Shown here piece after piece: positions 42,109 through 54,955 of a stretch of 64,000 bases of DNA. The stretch is from positions 108,052,935 to 108,116,934 of the forward strand of contig NC_034409.1 of the NCBI RefSeq assembly GCF_002078875.1, in the 5' to 3' direction. The notes under the pieces are model-generated. The model ran no database searches. It had not been told where the DNA came from and saw nothing but the letters and a program-made list of their open reading frames with translations. Source of the stretch: Numida meleagris. Its lineage: Eukaryota > Chordata > Aves > Galliformes > Numididae. Position numbers and translations under genes: made by a program. Numbering within the stretch: the stretch's first letter is position 1; each line of letters opens with the position of its first letter.

Positions 42109-45100
42109 AAACTGCTACTTTACAATCGCGTCTTAGCTAAAATCCAACTGACCAGCAAAAAACAGTATCTAAAATACAGATGATCTTCTTGCTAGGGAGT
42201 GCACAATGGTATTCTGTGCTGGGCCAATCTGCTGCCTTGAAGACTTATTGAGAAGAGGAAAAGCTATTGGTAGGTCTTCTACATAATCTTGACCTTTTAT
42301 CTTCTGTCAGTGCTATGATAATTTGGAGAATCCATATACAAGATACAAAATCTGACTGAAGACCTTTTCTTTGTGCATCTCTTATCAAGCTGAGTACTTC
42401 ATATTCTTGGCAGCCCCATATTTTTTTTACTGTGCTTATGTAGAAAATCCAGAACTACAAGTTCACATGTCTGTCCCTCTGTTCCAAGACAAAATTCATA
42501 TGTAGCTACTAACCTTCATAAAATATATTTATTCCACTAGTCATACAAAAGCAAATAAACCGAAGATAAAAGCTCAGCAATCTTCGAAACCAGTCTCTCC
42601 TTGTACTTTTCATAATCCTTTGCATAACGGAAGTAAGCCCTGTACTAGGACCTCATTTTATTCCCTTCGTGTTTGTAGCTGTGTGTTACATGTATTGGTT
42701 GGTTGTTACTGGAGTTGCCCTTCCATTATGATACAGAAACCATTTCCTCCTAAGGTTGTGCATCAACATTGACAATACTTGACCAGAGACCCTACAAAGG
42801 CTGAACATGATGCAAGGATTACTTTATATGTCTTGCAGACTGTATTTCTGTTTATGCAGTCTAAAAGTTGATTACCTTCAGTGCAATTCTATGACACTGT
42901 TGTCTCACGCTAAGCTGGTTATTCACAGTAATCTCACAACTTCATGCCCTGTCAGCTAGAATTCCAAAGGGTAGCAAAACAGACCTTGGAAGGCACAGCT
43001 CATGCAACAAATGGCCAATAAAAATGTTCTGTCTGCTCAGGAGCAAAGACAAGGTAGGAAAAGATGTGGACTGCTGGCTGGCCAATGATGTTGGATGACT
43101 GCTCCAGGTCTGTCACAGGATGTTTTGCTTTACAGTGCAATGACAGAGGATTAAGGAGAGATGTAGAGGGAGAGTGTAGGAAGAACAAAAAACATCCGTG
43201 AAACATAGCCATTTGTTGGTAAACTGTTGTCTTCTGGACTATCCTCTCTTCATCAAATTATGATTGTCTACTCACAAATCTTTTTTCTTGACAATATTCT
43301 GCTCTAACCAAGGAGAAATGGTTTGAAGGGACAGGCTACCTTAAAAACAAAACAAAACAAAACCAAAAACCTCCATGCATAAAACTCCATGCAGAGTCCA
43401 GTGACAGGTCAGGAGCTTGAGGTGTCATCCCGGCAAGTACCATGGCAGCAGCTGTAGTGGGGAGCCTTGGATAGCTTCCCTATTTGCCTACATTTGATCT
43501 AACCTGGACGTTTTTTTCCTCTTCTAATGAAGACCCCTGTCACATATTGAATGGTTATTGCTCTCTGAATAGTCCTAGCAACCCCTAAATTTGGCAGAGT
43601 ACTTGTGAGTTGTTTTTGTTGTTTTGTTTTGTTTGTTTTCAGAGAGAGCAGGCTTGGGGATAGCATAGCAGAATGCACAATGCTATGGAGCTGAAGTCTA
43701 GCTTTACTTTCTCCGACACACTCATTTTCCTGACAAAGGAGACTACTTCTTAAGCAATAAATAGAACAACATCTGCAGAAAATCACTGCTCAGAAACTGG
43801 GTGCTCACACTTAGATGAACTTTCTGGAAGGGAAGGAGAACCGATTTGTGGGCTTTGCTTTGCTTGTGGCAACTTCTCTAGTGTATAGATGCATAAATTC
43901 ACCCATATTTTGAAAAACTGGGTTGCTTCGTATTCAGCTGCTGTTGAGTCATCCCCTTGCTTACATTTGGTTGCGCATGCAAGTTCCACTGTTTAATCTT
44001 CTACATATACATACATTGCTTAGAGCACAAAGGGAGGCTTCAGCTATTCCTCTGGGGTAAGCATAAAGACTGTTAGGAGGCTGGAGGACTCCTTTCAAAA
44101 TATTAAGAAGATTGCAGTAATCCTGCATATAAAGGGTTTCTGCATTTGCCTGGAGAAACAGCCTGTGTTTGTTCCCCTGGAACAAACACTGCCAGCAGCC
44201 GCAGAGGAAGGCAGAGCTCTGCATCTGCACAATCACTGCCTTCCTACTGAGGGCTTCAGCACTGCTACCCACGCCGTAGTTCCCCTGCTCACGCGTACAA
44301 GCAGTCTGGTATCAGCTGTGCTCTGCTATATCAGACTTCCCTGGGCATACTCCTTGCTTTGCCTTCGTGGTCAAATAGCTGCTGTACAAAACCCACAGGC
44401 AAGCTTTAATAAATATGTGAGGTCTACTTTCCTTCTTGGAGGAGAAACTTGCTCCAGTGAGAATGTCAGACGTGCTCAGACTGTTTTTAGAACGAACAGC
44501 TGTAAATGCCAGAACACTTCCCGGCATCTTCTGTGGGCAGTATATCACTATCAGGAAGGGAACTATACAGTCAGGGCAGACTCTAAAAGAATAGAAAAAA
44601 AAAACGAAATGTCAGTGCACAGCTGCCTTCTGAGAGGCCCGATCTGCCCCAGCAATACTGTGGAGCCCATAAGGTATGTTACTGTAGTTGTGCTGAAAAG
44701 GAATATACCCTAGTGCTGGGGGAGGGAGGAAAAGCAGAAAAAAAAGGACAACATCTGTATTCCAACAACTGCCCATAAAGCTGGAAGAAGACAAAAGATA
44801 CCTCACTCTTCTTTCTTTTAAAATAAGTTGGCACCTTATGCTTTGGAGTCCAGGATTACTGATCTGGGGGAAGACAATGCTTTCATGTCAAGAATGTGTA
44901 TTTTGCTCAATTTAGGAAAAGCACCCCAAATTTTAACACAGTTCTGTAAGCCTTTGAGAGAAAAAAAAAAAACCTGATTGCCTATGGTCTGTTACAAGTA
45001 CTGCCTTAAGCTCTTCAGAGTTCATTAAAGCAGATTTTACTTGCCAGTCTGGGCTCCACAAGTCTCCTGCCTCATACTGGCACAGCAAATGGAAGCTGGA

Positions 45101-45621
45101 ACCTCACTTTCTCCTCCTTTTTGCCTTAAGGTAACATAGACACCAGTCGGCTGCCTAGACTGAGCATGGAGGGACCAGAGACTGATGTGCTGTTGTTGAG
45201 AGTACACGTGGGAATGGGACAAAGAGGAGAAGGAGAGAAAATTGAGAAGAAATGCTGGTAGTTTAAGAGTGATTACTGGAAACAGAGACTACATAGTTCA
45301 GAACATGGACTTAAGAAATATGGAAAGGAAGAAAACATATGCAGTTGCCAAAGAGAAATGGCTGTTACTGGGGAGGACGGAGTAGTTCAAATCAGATGAA
45401 AAATTAGAAGGAAAATTATCACAAAAAAAAAAAAAAAGTGAAGAAAATGTGAAGGAGGTTAAAGACCTGGCAATCAGCTTTGGCTCTAGGAATACTAAGA
45501 TGATGAGAAGACAAAATCCAGGAGTTGAGCCCTGCAGAATGAGGGATAGGAGGTGGGACTGAGTGGAGGAAAGCAAACAGGGAGCCTGGAGGTAGAGATT
45601 GAAGATACGTGACCAGAAACT

Positions 45622-45922
45622 GAATCATAGACTCATGGTGTGGTTTGGCTTGGAAGGGACCTCAAAGACCACCAAGTTCCAACTCCCTGCCATGGGCAGG
45701 GCTGCCCCCCACCAGCTCAGGCTGCCCAGGGCCCCATCCAACCTGGCCTTGAGTGTCTCCAGGGATGGGGCACCACAGCTTCTCTGGGCAGCCTGTGCCA
45801 GCGCCTCACTGCCCTCTGAGGAAAGAATTTCCCTGACATCTAATGTAAACCTCCTCTCTTTTAGTTTAAAGCCAGTATATGCCCTTACCCTGTCACACAG
45901 ACCTGTGTCCCATTGAGACAAC
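45622..45922 (-). mobile_element. CR1 LINE fragment
   Basis: Reverse orientation: TTGGCTTGGAAGGGACCTC, GGGCAGGGCTGCCCCCCACC, CCAACCTGGCCTTGAG and TCCAGGGATGGGGCACCACA. Same subfamily as the copies at 48.7 and 62.4 kb. Confidence 0.9.
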
Positions 45923-46889
45923 CTCCTCATGTGAAATGCTGTTTTGTTATGTTTTCCCCGATTGCTGCATCTCGAGCATGCATGGCACAGATAATTATCA
46001 ACTTGAATCACTGTTCTGACCTTACACTCCAAGGGTATGCACCAGTTTATAAAATTAGAAAATACCTACATTTATAGATGGTGGAGGTATAAGCTCAGCC
46101 TTAACTGCACTGGAATAAAAGTTCTGCTGTAACACTAATTAAACCTTTAGAAACACTACATTTCTTCTGTCTTTGTGGTAAATCCAACCCCTTTAAGATT
46201 AACACCTCAAATATTCATTTGACAGATAATTCATGCAAGTGTCAGTAGTCAGTTCAAAGGGAAAAACATGACATTTTTGTAGAGATTATTTTGTATCCTG
46301 CCATCAAAAATTAAGTACTGCAAACAAAACCAGAACCTGTTAAGCTGTAAAGCCTGCCTACAACAAGCTCTGTGTTTCGCAACTGGAGTGATAACAGAGA
46401 AAGGAATGGAATGTACCTCAATTTACCACTAGATAACATGAGAAAATACAATTTAATATTTCTGAGAAATAATCTTGCTATTTCAGACTCGATTTCAAGC
46501 TATCCATTAAGAACAAGAGGCATCAGGTGTGATTTCTCGTTGTGACATGATCTTTGAGTGAGCCTGCAATGGTCAGTAATGACAAATGGCCAGAGGACAA
46601 TGAAGCTCCCAAGCATTTTATCAAGTCCTATCTCAGCAGACTCCTGATGTATTGCAGCACTTGCCAGCCGACGCATCTTTTATTCTTTGGCAGTACTCTG
46701 ACGGGTTTCTGTGTGTGTGTCAATAACATACAATTGCACTCACTTCAAAATCTGTTGGCGAACCGTGTGGCCTGTCAGTGCAGCAAGCTGGTGGGCCATT
46801 GCAGGGCAGTTTGTGTGGCTGTAGATGGTGTTGGTGTCTTCACAGCACCTCCTGGGTTCCTGCGGAGCTGTGGGACAGGTGGGACACAC

Positions 46890-47389
46890 TGTGTTCAGAC
46901 TTGGGCCCCTCATTACAAGAAAGACATTGAGGCTCTGGAGCGTGTAGAGAAAGGCGACGAAGCTGTGAGGGTCTGGAGCGCACGTCTTATGGGGAGCGGC
47001 TGAGGGAACTGGGGTTGTTTGGTCTGGAGAAGTGGAGGCTCAGGGGAGACCTTATTGCTCTCTCTAAGGACCTGAAAGGAGACTGTGGCAAAGTGGGGAG
47101 TGGCCACTTCTCCCAGGTATCAGTGATAGGATGAGAGGTAATGGCTTCAAGTTGCACCAGGGGAGGTTCAGGTTGCACGTTATGAACAATTTCTTCCCAG
47201 AAGGAGTGGTGAGGCAGTGGCACAGGCTGCCCAGGGAGGTGATGGAGTCACTATCCCTGGAGGTGTTCAAGAGCTGTGTGGATGTGGCACTCAGGGACAT
47301 GGGCAGTGGGCATGGTGGGGATGGGCTGACGGTTGGACTAGATGATCTTAGAGGTCTTTTCCAGCCTTAGTGATTCTATGATTCTATGA
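46890..47389 (+). mobile_element. CR1 LINE fragment, about 500 bp
   Basis: Starts in GTGTTCAGACTTGGGCCCCT, continues through ACAAGAAAGACATTGAGG and GGCTGCCCAGGGAGG, and ends with a perfect ATTCTATG pair. It stops about 600 bp before the PDXK ATG, at the edge of the CpG island. Confidence 0.92.
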
Positions 47390-47639
47390 CGTGTGCACCG
47401 TCCTTGCCATGGCAGCGTGCTGGTGGAACGCCAGATCTTGTGCTGTGTGGAGGTGCTGATTGCAAATGGTGGCTGGCAGGTGGACGTGTGGTATGGAAGG
47501 GCAGAATGGGTGACACCAGCGTGCTGGCCAGTGCTTGCCACAGCTATGGGTGCTGGAAGCGTTCACGGGGCACCAAGCACCTTGTGCTGCACGGTGAGGC
47601 AATGACGGTGGCCAGAACAAGGGGTTCAGAGCCACGGGC

Positions 47640-48420
47640 AGCGTGCGGTGCTCGAGAAGGGGTTGTGGGCCCAGCGTGCAGCCGAGGCGTGTGACAACAG
47701 TACGGGAGGAGGGGCTGTCAGGTCTCACCCGGCGGCCGGCGCTGACAGCCACCACTCGCGCCGCCATCTCGGCCGCACCGGCAGCCCTTAGGTGTCCATG
47801 CCGATCGCCTGACGGCCGCGGCTCAAAGCGGCGACAGCCCCCCGCCTCCCTCCCCCGCGGAGGCTGACAGGAGGGGCGGGCGAGCTCGTGACGCCCGAGC
47901 CCCGCCTCCCGCTGCCGCTTCTGCTACCCCCGGCGCCGCCGCCGCCGCGTCGGCCCAGGGCGGGCGGGCGGCAGGGCTGCAGCTATGGAGCCGGAGCGCG
48001 AGTGTCGGGTGCTCTCTATCCAGAGCCACGTCGTGCGCGGCTACGTGGGCAACAAGGCGGCCACCTTCCCCCTGCAGGTAGGTGAGCGCGGCCCGCCGCG
48101 CGGTGGCCTCGTCCTGCCGAGGGCGATGGGTAAGGTCAGGGGACGGTCGAGCTCCTCGCAGCGGGAAGGGGGAGAGGGGCCGGCGGGGGGCGGCTGCCGC
48201 AGGTGTCCGGCGAGGGCTGCTGACGGGCGGCTTCGGGAGCACCGGCGCGGCGTGCAGAGCGGCGGTGTGGGGTCCCGAGCTCAGACCTGGGCTGGCAGGA
48301 GGGCGAGCCCCGCAGTCGTGCGGTGGTGGAGTTTGGCAAAGCCTCGCCCCTCGGTGGAGTAGAAGGGCCTTTAGGGAGTGCGTGAGGCTTGCGTGGGTGT
48401 AAGTGAATCTTGTCCTTTAT
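47640..48420. promoter_or_regulatory. CpG-island promoter of PDXK
   Basis: Very GC- and CpG-rich sequence around PDXK exon 1. GC boxes are visible at about 47872-47880 (GGGGCGGGC) and 47898-47910 (GCCCCGCCTCCC). No TATA box is evident, which fits a housekeeping promoter. The transcription start cannot be fixed from sequence alone. Confidence 0.8.
47985..48077 (+). CDS. PDXK: PDXK, pyridoxal kinase, first coding exon (5' part only)
   Basis: ATG at 47985 opens [20 protein letters not shown] and [11 protein letters not shown], 31 codons ending in phase 0 at a GTAGGT donor. This is nearly identical to the human PDXK N-terminus. The serine of SIQS corresponds to human Ser12 in the vitamin-binding pocket. 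Pyridoxal kinase uses ATP to phosphorylate pyridoxal, pyridoxine and pyridoxamine in the cytosol (B6 salvage, giving pyridoxal 5'-phosphate). The next exon (human continuation VLGFEVDAVNS) was looked for up to the window end and not found, so intron 1 exceeds 15.9 kb. The exon lies in a CpG island 15 kb after RRP1B, matching the human gene order. Confidence 0.95.
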
Positions 48421-48728
48421 GGCTGTCGCGTGCTGACTTCCTGCTAAGGTCTGGGTGGCAGTTGGTGTGCTTCGGGGTGAGCTTTGGTACGTCTCTTGTG
48501 AAATGTCTTTACGATCTAATCTGGTTCCTTACCATGAAGAGATCCTTGCACTGATGGGGGTGCACGAAGCTTGCTGTTTAAGAATCTCATTGCCAGAACA
48601 GAGTGTTGTGGCATGGGTTATCCGTGCTTAACAAACGGTGCTGTAATCTCAATTGACTAGGCACCAGAGATAGTCTGTGCTGATAAATGGTGTGCTTGAG
48701 ACCAGGCCTGCAACAAGGCATGCATTGC

Positions 48729-49295
48729 AGAATCACAGAATGGTTTGGGTTGGAAGGGACCTCCAAGCCCCGCTGGCCCCAACCCCTGCCGTGGGCAGGG
48801 CTGCCCCCCACCAGCTCAGGCTGCCCAGAGCCCCATCCAGCCTGGCCTTGAGCGCCTCCAGGGATGGGGCACCACAGCTTCTCTGGGCAGCTGTGCCAGC
48901 ACCTCACTGCCCTCTAGGTAAAGCATTTCCCTCTGACATCTAACCTAAATCTCCCGTTAAAGTAATTCCCCCTCATCCTATCACTATCTACCCATGTAAA
49001 AAGTTGATTTCCCTCCTGTTTATAAGCTTCCTTCAAGTACTGGAAGGCCCCAGTGAGGTCTCCAGCGAGCCCTCTCTTCTCCAGGCTGAACAAGCCCAGC
49101 TCCCTCAGCCTGTCTTCACAGGAGAGGTGCTCCAGCCCTCTGATCATCTTCATGCTCTCCTGGGGACCCACTCCAACAGCTCCACTCCTTGTGCTGGGGA
49201 CCCCAGTCCTGGGCACAGTACTCCAGGTGGGGCCTTACAAGGGCTGAGCAGAGGGGGACAGTCATCCCCCCCTTGTCTGCTGGCCACCCGTCTAC
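48729..49295 (-). mobile_element. CR1 LINE fragment in PDXK intron 1
   Basis: Reverse orientation from AGAATCACAGAATGGTTTGG through GGGCAGGGCTGCCCCCCACC and CTCCAGGCTGAACAAGCCC to the region near CTGCTGGCCACCCG. About 570 bp. Confidence 0.92.
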
Positions 49296-49507
49296 AACCC
49301 CTTAGCAGCAGCAGCCAGTTACAATGTAAACATGTCTTCTGAAAATTAGTACATGGTTGGGGTGATGTGCACAGGAAATCAACATATAGTAGAGAAATTT
49401 GTGAATGTGGAGACCCATGCCTGAAAGGCTGTCATGATCTGCAGGCCATCTGTCTGTCCATCCTTTCCCAATGAATAATTTCTAAATTGTGCTCCCACTC
49501 CTCAGGC

Positions 49508-49524
49508 TTTTTTTTTTTTTTTTT
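49508..49524. repeat. Poly(T) tract
   Basis: 17 consecutive T bases in PDXK intron 1. Confidence 0.9.
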
Positions 49525-50427
49525 GTGATAGCGAAAAGCTTTGCAATAATCCTTGTTCCTTAAATCATGAGGGTTTTCAACTGTTGTTTTCTTTTTAATT
49601 TTGGTTTGAAGGATCTCTTTACTGTTCTGTTACTCAAACTTCCTCTGGCATATGAATCTCTGTATGACTTGACAAGTTGGGCCTTGAAAGTGTCTTTAGC
49701 TCCTGGTCTACGACACAATGAAAGTGTAGTTAAAAAGGGACTCAGAGCTGGTTCTGCATAGGACGTTGTCAGAATTACACTGTGTATTGTTCCTCGGTGT
49801 GTAACATAGATAGAAGTTTCTGGGATGGAGGAAAAAGCGAACTGGGAGACAACTCTCCTGTCTCTTCAGGCTGCACTTAGAAATTTGCATGCGGGCAGCC
49901 TCTAACAAAGGTGTGCTTGCTAGGAAGTTATTTTCACCTTGGGATTGGTGGAACAGCTGAAGTAGCAAGTTGCCACCAACTGAAACTTCATTTTCTTTAT
50001 TTCTTCTTCTGTGGGTTTTTTTTTTTTTTTGAACCAGTGAAAGGAATTATAAACCTAAGTATATTAATCTATTATACGTTATACACCTATTATAATTATA
50101 AACCGAAGTCCTGTAATAAGGAGACCTGGTGGCAGTCTTGAGGACGGGTTGCAAATCTTTTGGCATATTAATGTTATTTCTCATTCTCTTTTCCTTTGGT
50201 CTTCTGAACCAAATGAGGCTTCCTTCCGAGCTTATCAGGAAGCTATCAGCTTCCAAGAAAGTGTATGTAGATATGTACATGTGGGTGTGGGCACGTGCTG
50301 CCTGATTGGCTGAAATCATGACATGAACAGTTCAGGAATTTGCATTTGGACAGCAGCACCCAAAAAGGAGCCCAGCCTTGGATTCTCCTGCTGTTTACAG
50401 ATTGCGTCAGAAACTATCTGTCCAAAG

Positions 50428-50854
50428 GAGAGCTGCAAAGATGGAGAAGGGTCTGGAGGACAGGGTGTGTGAAGAGCAGCCGAGGCCTCTCGTTGTGCTC
50501 AGCCCAGAGCAGAGGGGAGGCCTCACGGCGGCTGCAGCTCCTCACAGGGAGCGGAGGGGCAGCGCTGAGCTCTGCTCTCTGTGACAGCGACAGGGCCCGA
50601 GGGAACGGCATGGAGCTGTGTCAGGGGAGGGGCAGCTGGGGGTTAGGGAAAGGGTCTGCACCAGAGGGCGGTGGGCATGGAACAGGCTGCCCAGGGCAGT
50701 GGGCACGGCCCCGAGCACCAGAATTCAAGGAGTGTTTGGACACCACGCTCAGACATAGGGTTTGAATTTTGAGTGATCCTGTGTGGAGTCTGGAGTTGGA
50801 CTCCGTGATCCGTGTAGTTCCCTCCCAACTCAGGGTATTCTATAGTTCTGTGAC
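50428..50854 (+). mobile_element. CR1 LINE fragment in PDXK intron 1
   Basis: Typical CR1 phrases AGCTGCAAAGATGGAGAAGG, GGAACAGGCTGCCCAGGGCA and CTCCCAACTCAGGGTATTCT, ending in diverged octamers (TTCTATAGTTCTGTGA). Same 3' subfamily as the 7.6-kb copy. Confidence 0.9.
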
Positions 50855-51866
50855 TTTGCAAAGAGGTGAATTGTTCTCAGCTGTGCTTTGAATTCTGTCA
50901 TGTCAAAAGATTCAATAGTTTTTGCTTGCATGATTTTATTTACCTTTAAAATTTCTGAAGGTGGTTCTGATTTTTTTCTTAAAATAGTCCTAAGTTACTT
51001 CACAATTGTGTAACTGTGTAAAATTGAGTAGCTTTGGTATCTGGAAAAGCTTTATGTTTGTCCAGCATTTAGGAGATGAAGAGTGGTCAAATGAATGTTA
51101 GGGAGTTGCTATTGTCAGTTAGGTAACTTGTTTTATTCAAAGAATGTGTCTCCTACCTGACGTTATAGTTTTCATGGCATGAAATAAAACTGTATATATA
51201 TTCACCACAACATTTGACATTAATTTACCATAGGTGTTTTCTTCTGTGGAGGGACTGCTTGTTTGTTAATTGTAAATATCATTTTGACTTCCTTTCCCTG
51301 CTTGACCTTCCAGGTAGGAAGGAGTGTGGGTAAATGTGGCAATAAGCAGAGCCACAGTGCTGGCAAGCAGAGGGTGAGAGGCTTCTGCAAACCACAGAGT
51401 GAATACACAAGGTGCACATGCTTCTGTTCTGCAGAGGTACCTCATCCTCATCACCAGGAACATCTCTGTCAATAGATAGATTTGAGGTTTATGTAGGGCA
51501 GCCATCAGAAAATCAGAAAACTGTAGATTTTTGTTTATGCGTAAGTAACTATCACAGCCAAATTTTACACTTTGTTTTCTTACCCTTTGTTTGATAGTGC
51601 TAGTGGAACATGATAGCGATTTTTTTGTTTAATTTTTGATCTGCCCTGACATTCACAGAATTTGAGATAATGTTGTCTCTATTTTGAGGTAGTTCTTGTC
51701 TTCCTTTTCCCTATCTGTTTATCTTGGAGATGGAGCTAAAAGCATGGGGAAATACCATGTGTTGTTTTACTCTGGCATCTGAAATAGTTTTCCCTGCATT
51801 GGATGACACTACTGTAACAGCTCCTCTAGTACAGAACAAGAAGGCCTTTGGAAATTTGTTCAGTGT

Positions 51867-51889
51867 TATTTATTTATTTATTTATTTAC
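51867..51889. repeat. (TTTA)n microsatellite
   Basis: About five TTTA units in PDXK intron 1. Confidence 0.92.
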
Positions 51890-52567
51890 GAAGAATGGAA
51901 ATAGCTGTCTGTTTGGGTATTAATAAGGACAGATGACTCTCATGCTGCTTAGACTGGTCCTCAGTGATTCTCCTCCACAGATAGTAGGTCTTTGTTTTTA
52001 GTTCCTTCTTAATTGTAAGAAGTGATAAAAACAACTTTGGCCAGCATAGATGGTAACTTCTGTGGCATTTAAGGGATAGTCTTGAACTGCGTTGTTCAGA
52101 CATGGATAGAATTCGCTTGCATGTGCTGAGATCAAAATCATTGTGAACCTATTTCTAATGATTATCTGGTGCCATGGCAAAAAAAAAAAAGTTTCAGGCT
52201 TATTTTTTAAATTTTTTGTTTTAACGAGGTAGTCATATGTGCCAAGTATCGCACAGGGAAAGAGTAGGAATAGGAGTATCTCTTATTTAAGATGACTGCT
52301 TGTTCTGCTTTTCAAAAACTACTTCTATAGCATCAATTATATGAGTCAGAAGAAGGATGAATCAATCAAAAGCCTTTACAGAATAACAATAGGAAATGTA
52401 CTTACTGGTCAACCCCTGAATTTGTTATAGGTTAAAGGCTGAAGAAACAAACCCTTAAACAAAAAGGAAATGCAAAGAGAAAAGACTGCAATTTGTATTT
52501 GTAATGTCCAGAGATTGTCCTAAATTATGCATCTGAAGCAAGAATTGTGGCTTTAGGTTCATATTAT

Positions 52568-53052
52568 GGCTCCTCACTACAAGAAAGACATTGAGGCCCG
52601 GCAGTGTGTCCAGAGAAGAGCAACAGAGCTGTGAGGGGTCTGAAGCACAAATCTTAAGGGGAGCAGCTGAGGGAGCTGGGATTGTTCCTTCTGGAGAAGA
52701 GAAGGCTCGGGGAGACCTTATTGCTCCCTACCTCCACCTGAAAGGAGGCTGTAGTGAGGTGGGGGTCAGCCTCTTCTCCTAGATAACAGTGATAGGATGA
52801 GAGGGAATTGCTTTAAGTTTTGCCAGGGGAGGTTCAAATTATATATTAGGAATAATTCCTTGTCAGAAAGAGTGGCGAGGCAGTGGTGCAGGCTGCCCAG
52901 GGTGGTGGTGGAGTCACTTACCCTGGAGCTGTTCAAGAGCTGTGTGGATGTGGCACTGAGGGACATGGGCAGTGAGCGTGGTGGGATTGGACTGGTGGTT
53001 GGACTAGATGATCTTAGAGGTCTTTTCCAACCTTACTGATTCTATGATTCTA
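52568..53052 (+). mobile_element. CR1 LINE fragment in PDXK intron 1
   Basis: Close relative of the 46.9-kb copy: CTCACTACAAGAAAGACATT through GGTGGGGGTCAGCCTCTTC and GATGATCTTAGAGGTC, ending TTCTATGATTCTA. Confidence 0.92.
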
Positions 53053-54687
53053 ATACAATGGAATGATACATGCTAGAAAAATTAATGACATATAAAGTTA
53101 CTGATACTTGTCTAAAATCTCCTTTTTAGTAAATTTTTGTCTCTTGTGTTTTATGTTTGCATCCCAAAATACTGATCAGCTTTTCTCGAGGAGCCTCTAA
53201 CCATGTAAGGTTACTGATGTGCATAACACTTGAAGTGCATCGGGAGGATTCACTTGATGGATAATGCATTGGTGGAACCTTTCCAGTCTGATTGCAGTTG
53301 TTCCCCTTTTCCCCACTGTGGGACCAGTAGTACTTTACTTCTCAGAAGGGGATATGGGATGGAAATCTCAACATAGCCATTGTCTTTGCTCTCATGCTCA
53401 CCTTAAATTTTCTTTTGTTTGTTAGCTTATTTGTTTGGAATGAACACTGTTTTCTTTGTGAATCTTACGGTGCTTTTTTTTGTATCTCTTTGATAATTCA
53501 GTTCCTCGACTTCTGGAAAGTGGAAAGAAAAAGAAAATAAGCTATAAGAGAAACAAGCATAGAATAAATTCTCAAAATTTTATACTATTTTTGCAGACTT
53601 ATATGTCTGAGCTTTACAGTGATGCATTTAGCGAAGTTTGGCCTAAATCTAGTGAAATTATATGTATATATTTCTAAAATAGTGTCTCCATGTATTTTGC
53701 AGCAACCTTCCTTCCCAACACCAGCTGGTTCTTCCACCTGTGCTGTTTCTCCATCCATGTCAATTCTTCAAGGAAAGTTGTTTTGTGAGGCCATGTGGTT
53801 AACTGCTCTGAAAAGCCATCCAGGTTATAAATAACCTTTTTTTTTTTTCTTTCTTCTTTGTCGAGTTATTTCTCTCATGTGTCAGTTTTCTAACCCAGTT
53901 CACTGCACAGCCCCACAGACAGTTCTTTTTGGCATAACTATGGCTCAGGGGGAGCAAGCCCCAGGCTCCTGCACCTGGTATCGACTCCAAAGGAAATTCT
54001 GTCCTCAAAGCACACTCTCAGATAAGACATCTGCTTGTTCTGAAGGAACTGGTGAGATGTTTAACTGTTCTTAGAAAAGCTTCATACTTTCCTCATGGTG
54101 GCCTGGCTGTGACCTTTACAAGTGTGACGCCTCTTTCAGGAAGTTGTCTTCTTCCGTTCTCACAGGCATTTGTTATCTTACAGTTTAACATCTAAAGCGG
54201 TGGTAGGAGAGTGGGATCCATTCAGAGGCTACCTAAGAAGGCCAAGTGTAGCGTACGTGCTGGATAAAACAAATCTCTTTTTTGCAGGATAGCTCCACCT
54301 TGAAAGCACATAATGTGCCTGGCAGGCATTGTTAATGGAGTGGCAGCTAGAGAACTAGCCATCCAAAATATAATCAGTAGGATTAAAAATAAAATAAAAA
54401 TCGGGGCAAAAATATGTTGTTGAATTTTTCCTCCCTCCTCTGCAATCTGATTCACTAAAATAAAGGTGAGATTAAGTGCATGCCTCAGTGTCTGCCTCTC
54501 CTAATTAGTTTTTGTAAACTTATTTGTGTAGCACACTGTGCATGATTCCAGTTGGCAAGAATTTGCAGTAACAAGTATGATGTTTTAGTCAAACTGCATC
54601 CAAGTGTAGAAGGAAGTAGCACGAAAATGATGAATCTGAAATGTGCAGTGAACCTGCAGATTTTATTATTCTTCAAAAGCATGGATC

Positions 54688-54955
54688 GTAGAATCACAGA
54701 ATGATATGATTTGGAAAAGACCTTGAAGATCCCCTCGTTCCATCCCTCTGCCACAGGAAGGATGCCTTCTGCTAGGCCATATCTCCCAAATCCCCATCCA
54801 ACCTGGCCTTGAAGACCTCCAGGTATGGGGCATCCGCAGCTTCTTTGTGCGACCTCACCTTCCTCATTGAGATTTTCTTCCTAGCCTAATCTAAATCTAC
54901 TCTCTTTAAGTTTAAAACTGTTTCTTCTTGTCTTGTGACTTACAGATGAACTGCA
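54688..54955 (-). mobile_element. CR1 LINE fragment in PDXK intron 1
   Basis: Reverse orientation: TAGAATCACAGAATGATATG, CATCCAACCTGGCCTTGAAG, CTCCAGGTATGGGGCATCC. Older and more diverged than its neighbours. Confidence 0.82.

Larger units (their letters stand above)
32900..47640. other. RRP1B-PDXK intergenic region
   Basis: About 14.7 kb without a supportable gene. It contains CR1 fragments at 40280, 41912, 45622 and 46890 and a pyrimidine tract at 34398. The open frames at 38422 and 44165 have no recognisable similarity. 32.9-38.3 kb is AT-rich and otherwise featureless. Confidence 0.7.

Noticed and set aside
44165..44713. 182-codon open frame in the intergenic region, with TATAAAG at 44128
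   Set aside because: It opens with GTG, has no ATG for roughly its first 150 codons, and shows no domain or repeat of known type. In a vertebrate it is unlikely to be translated.
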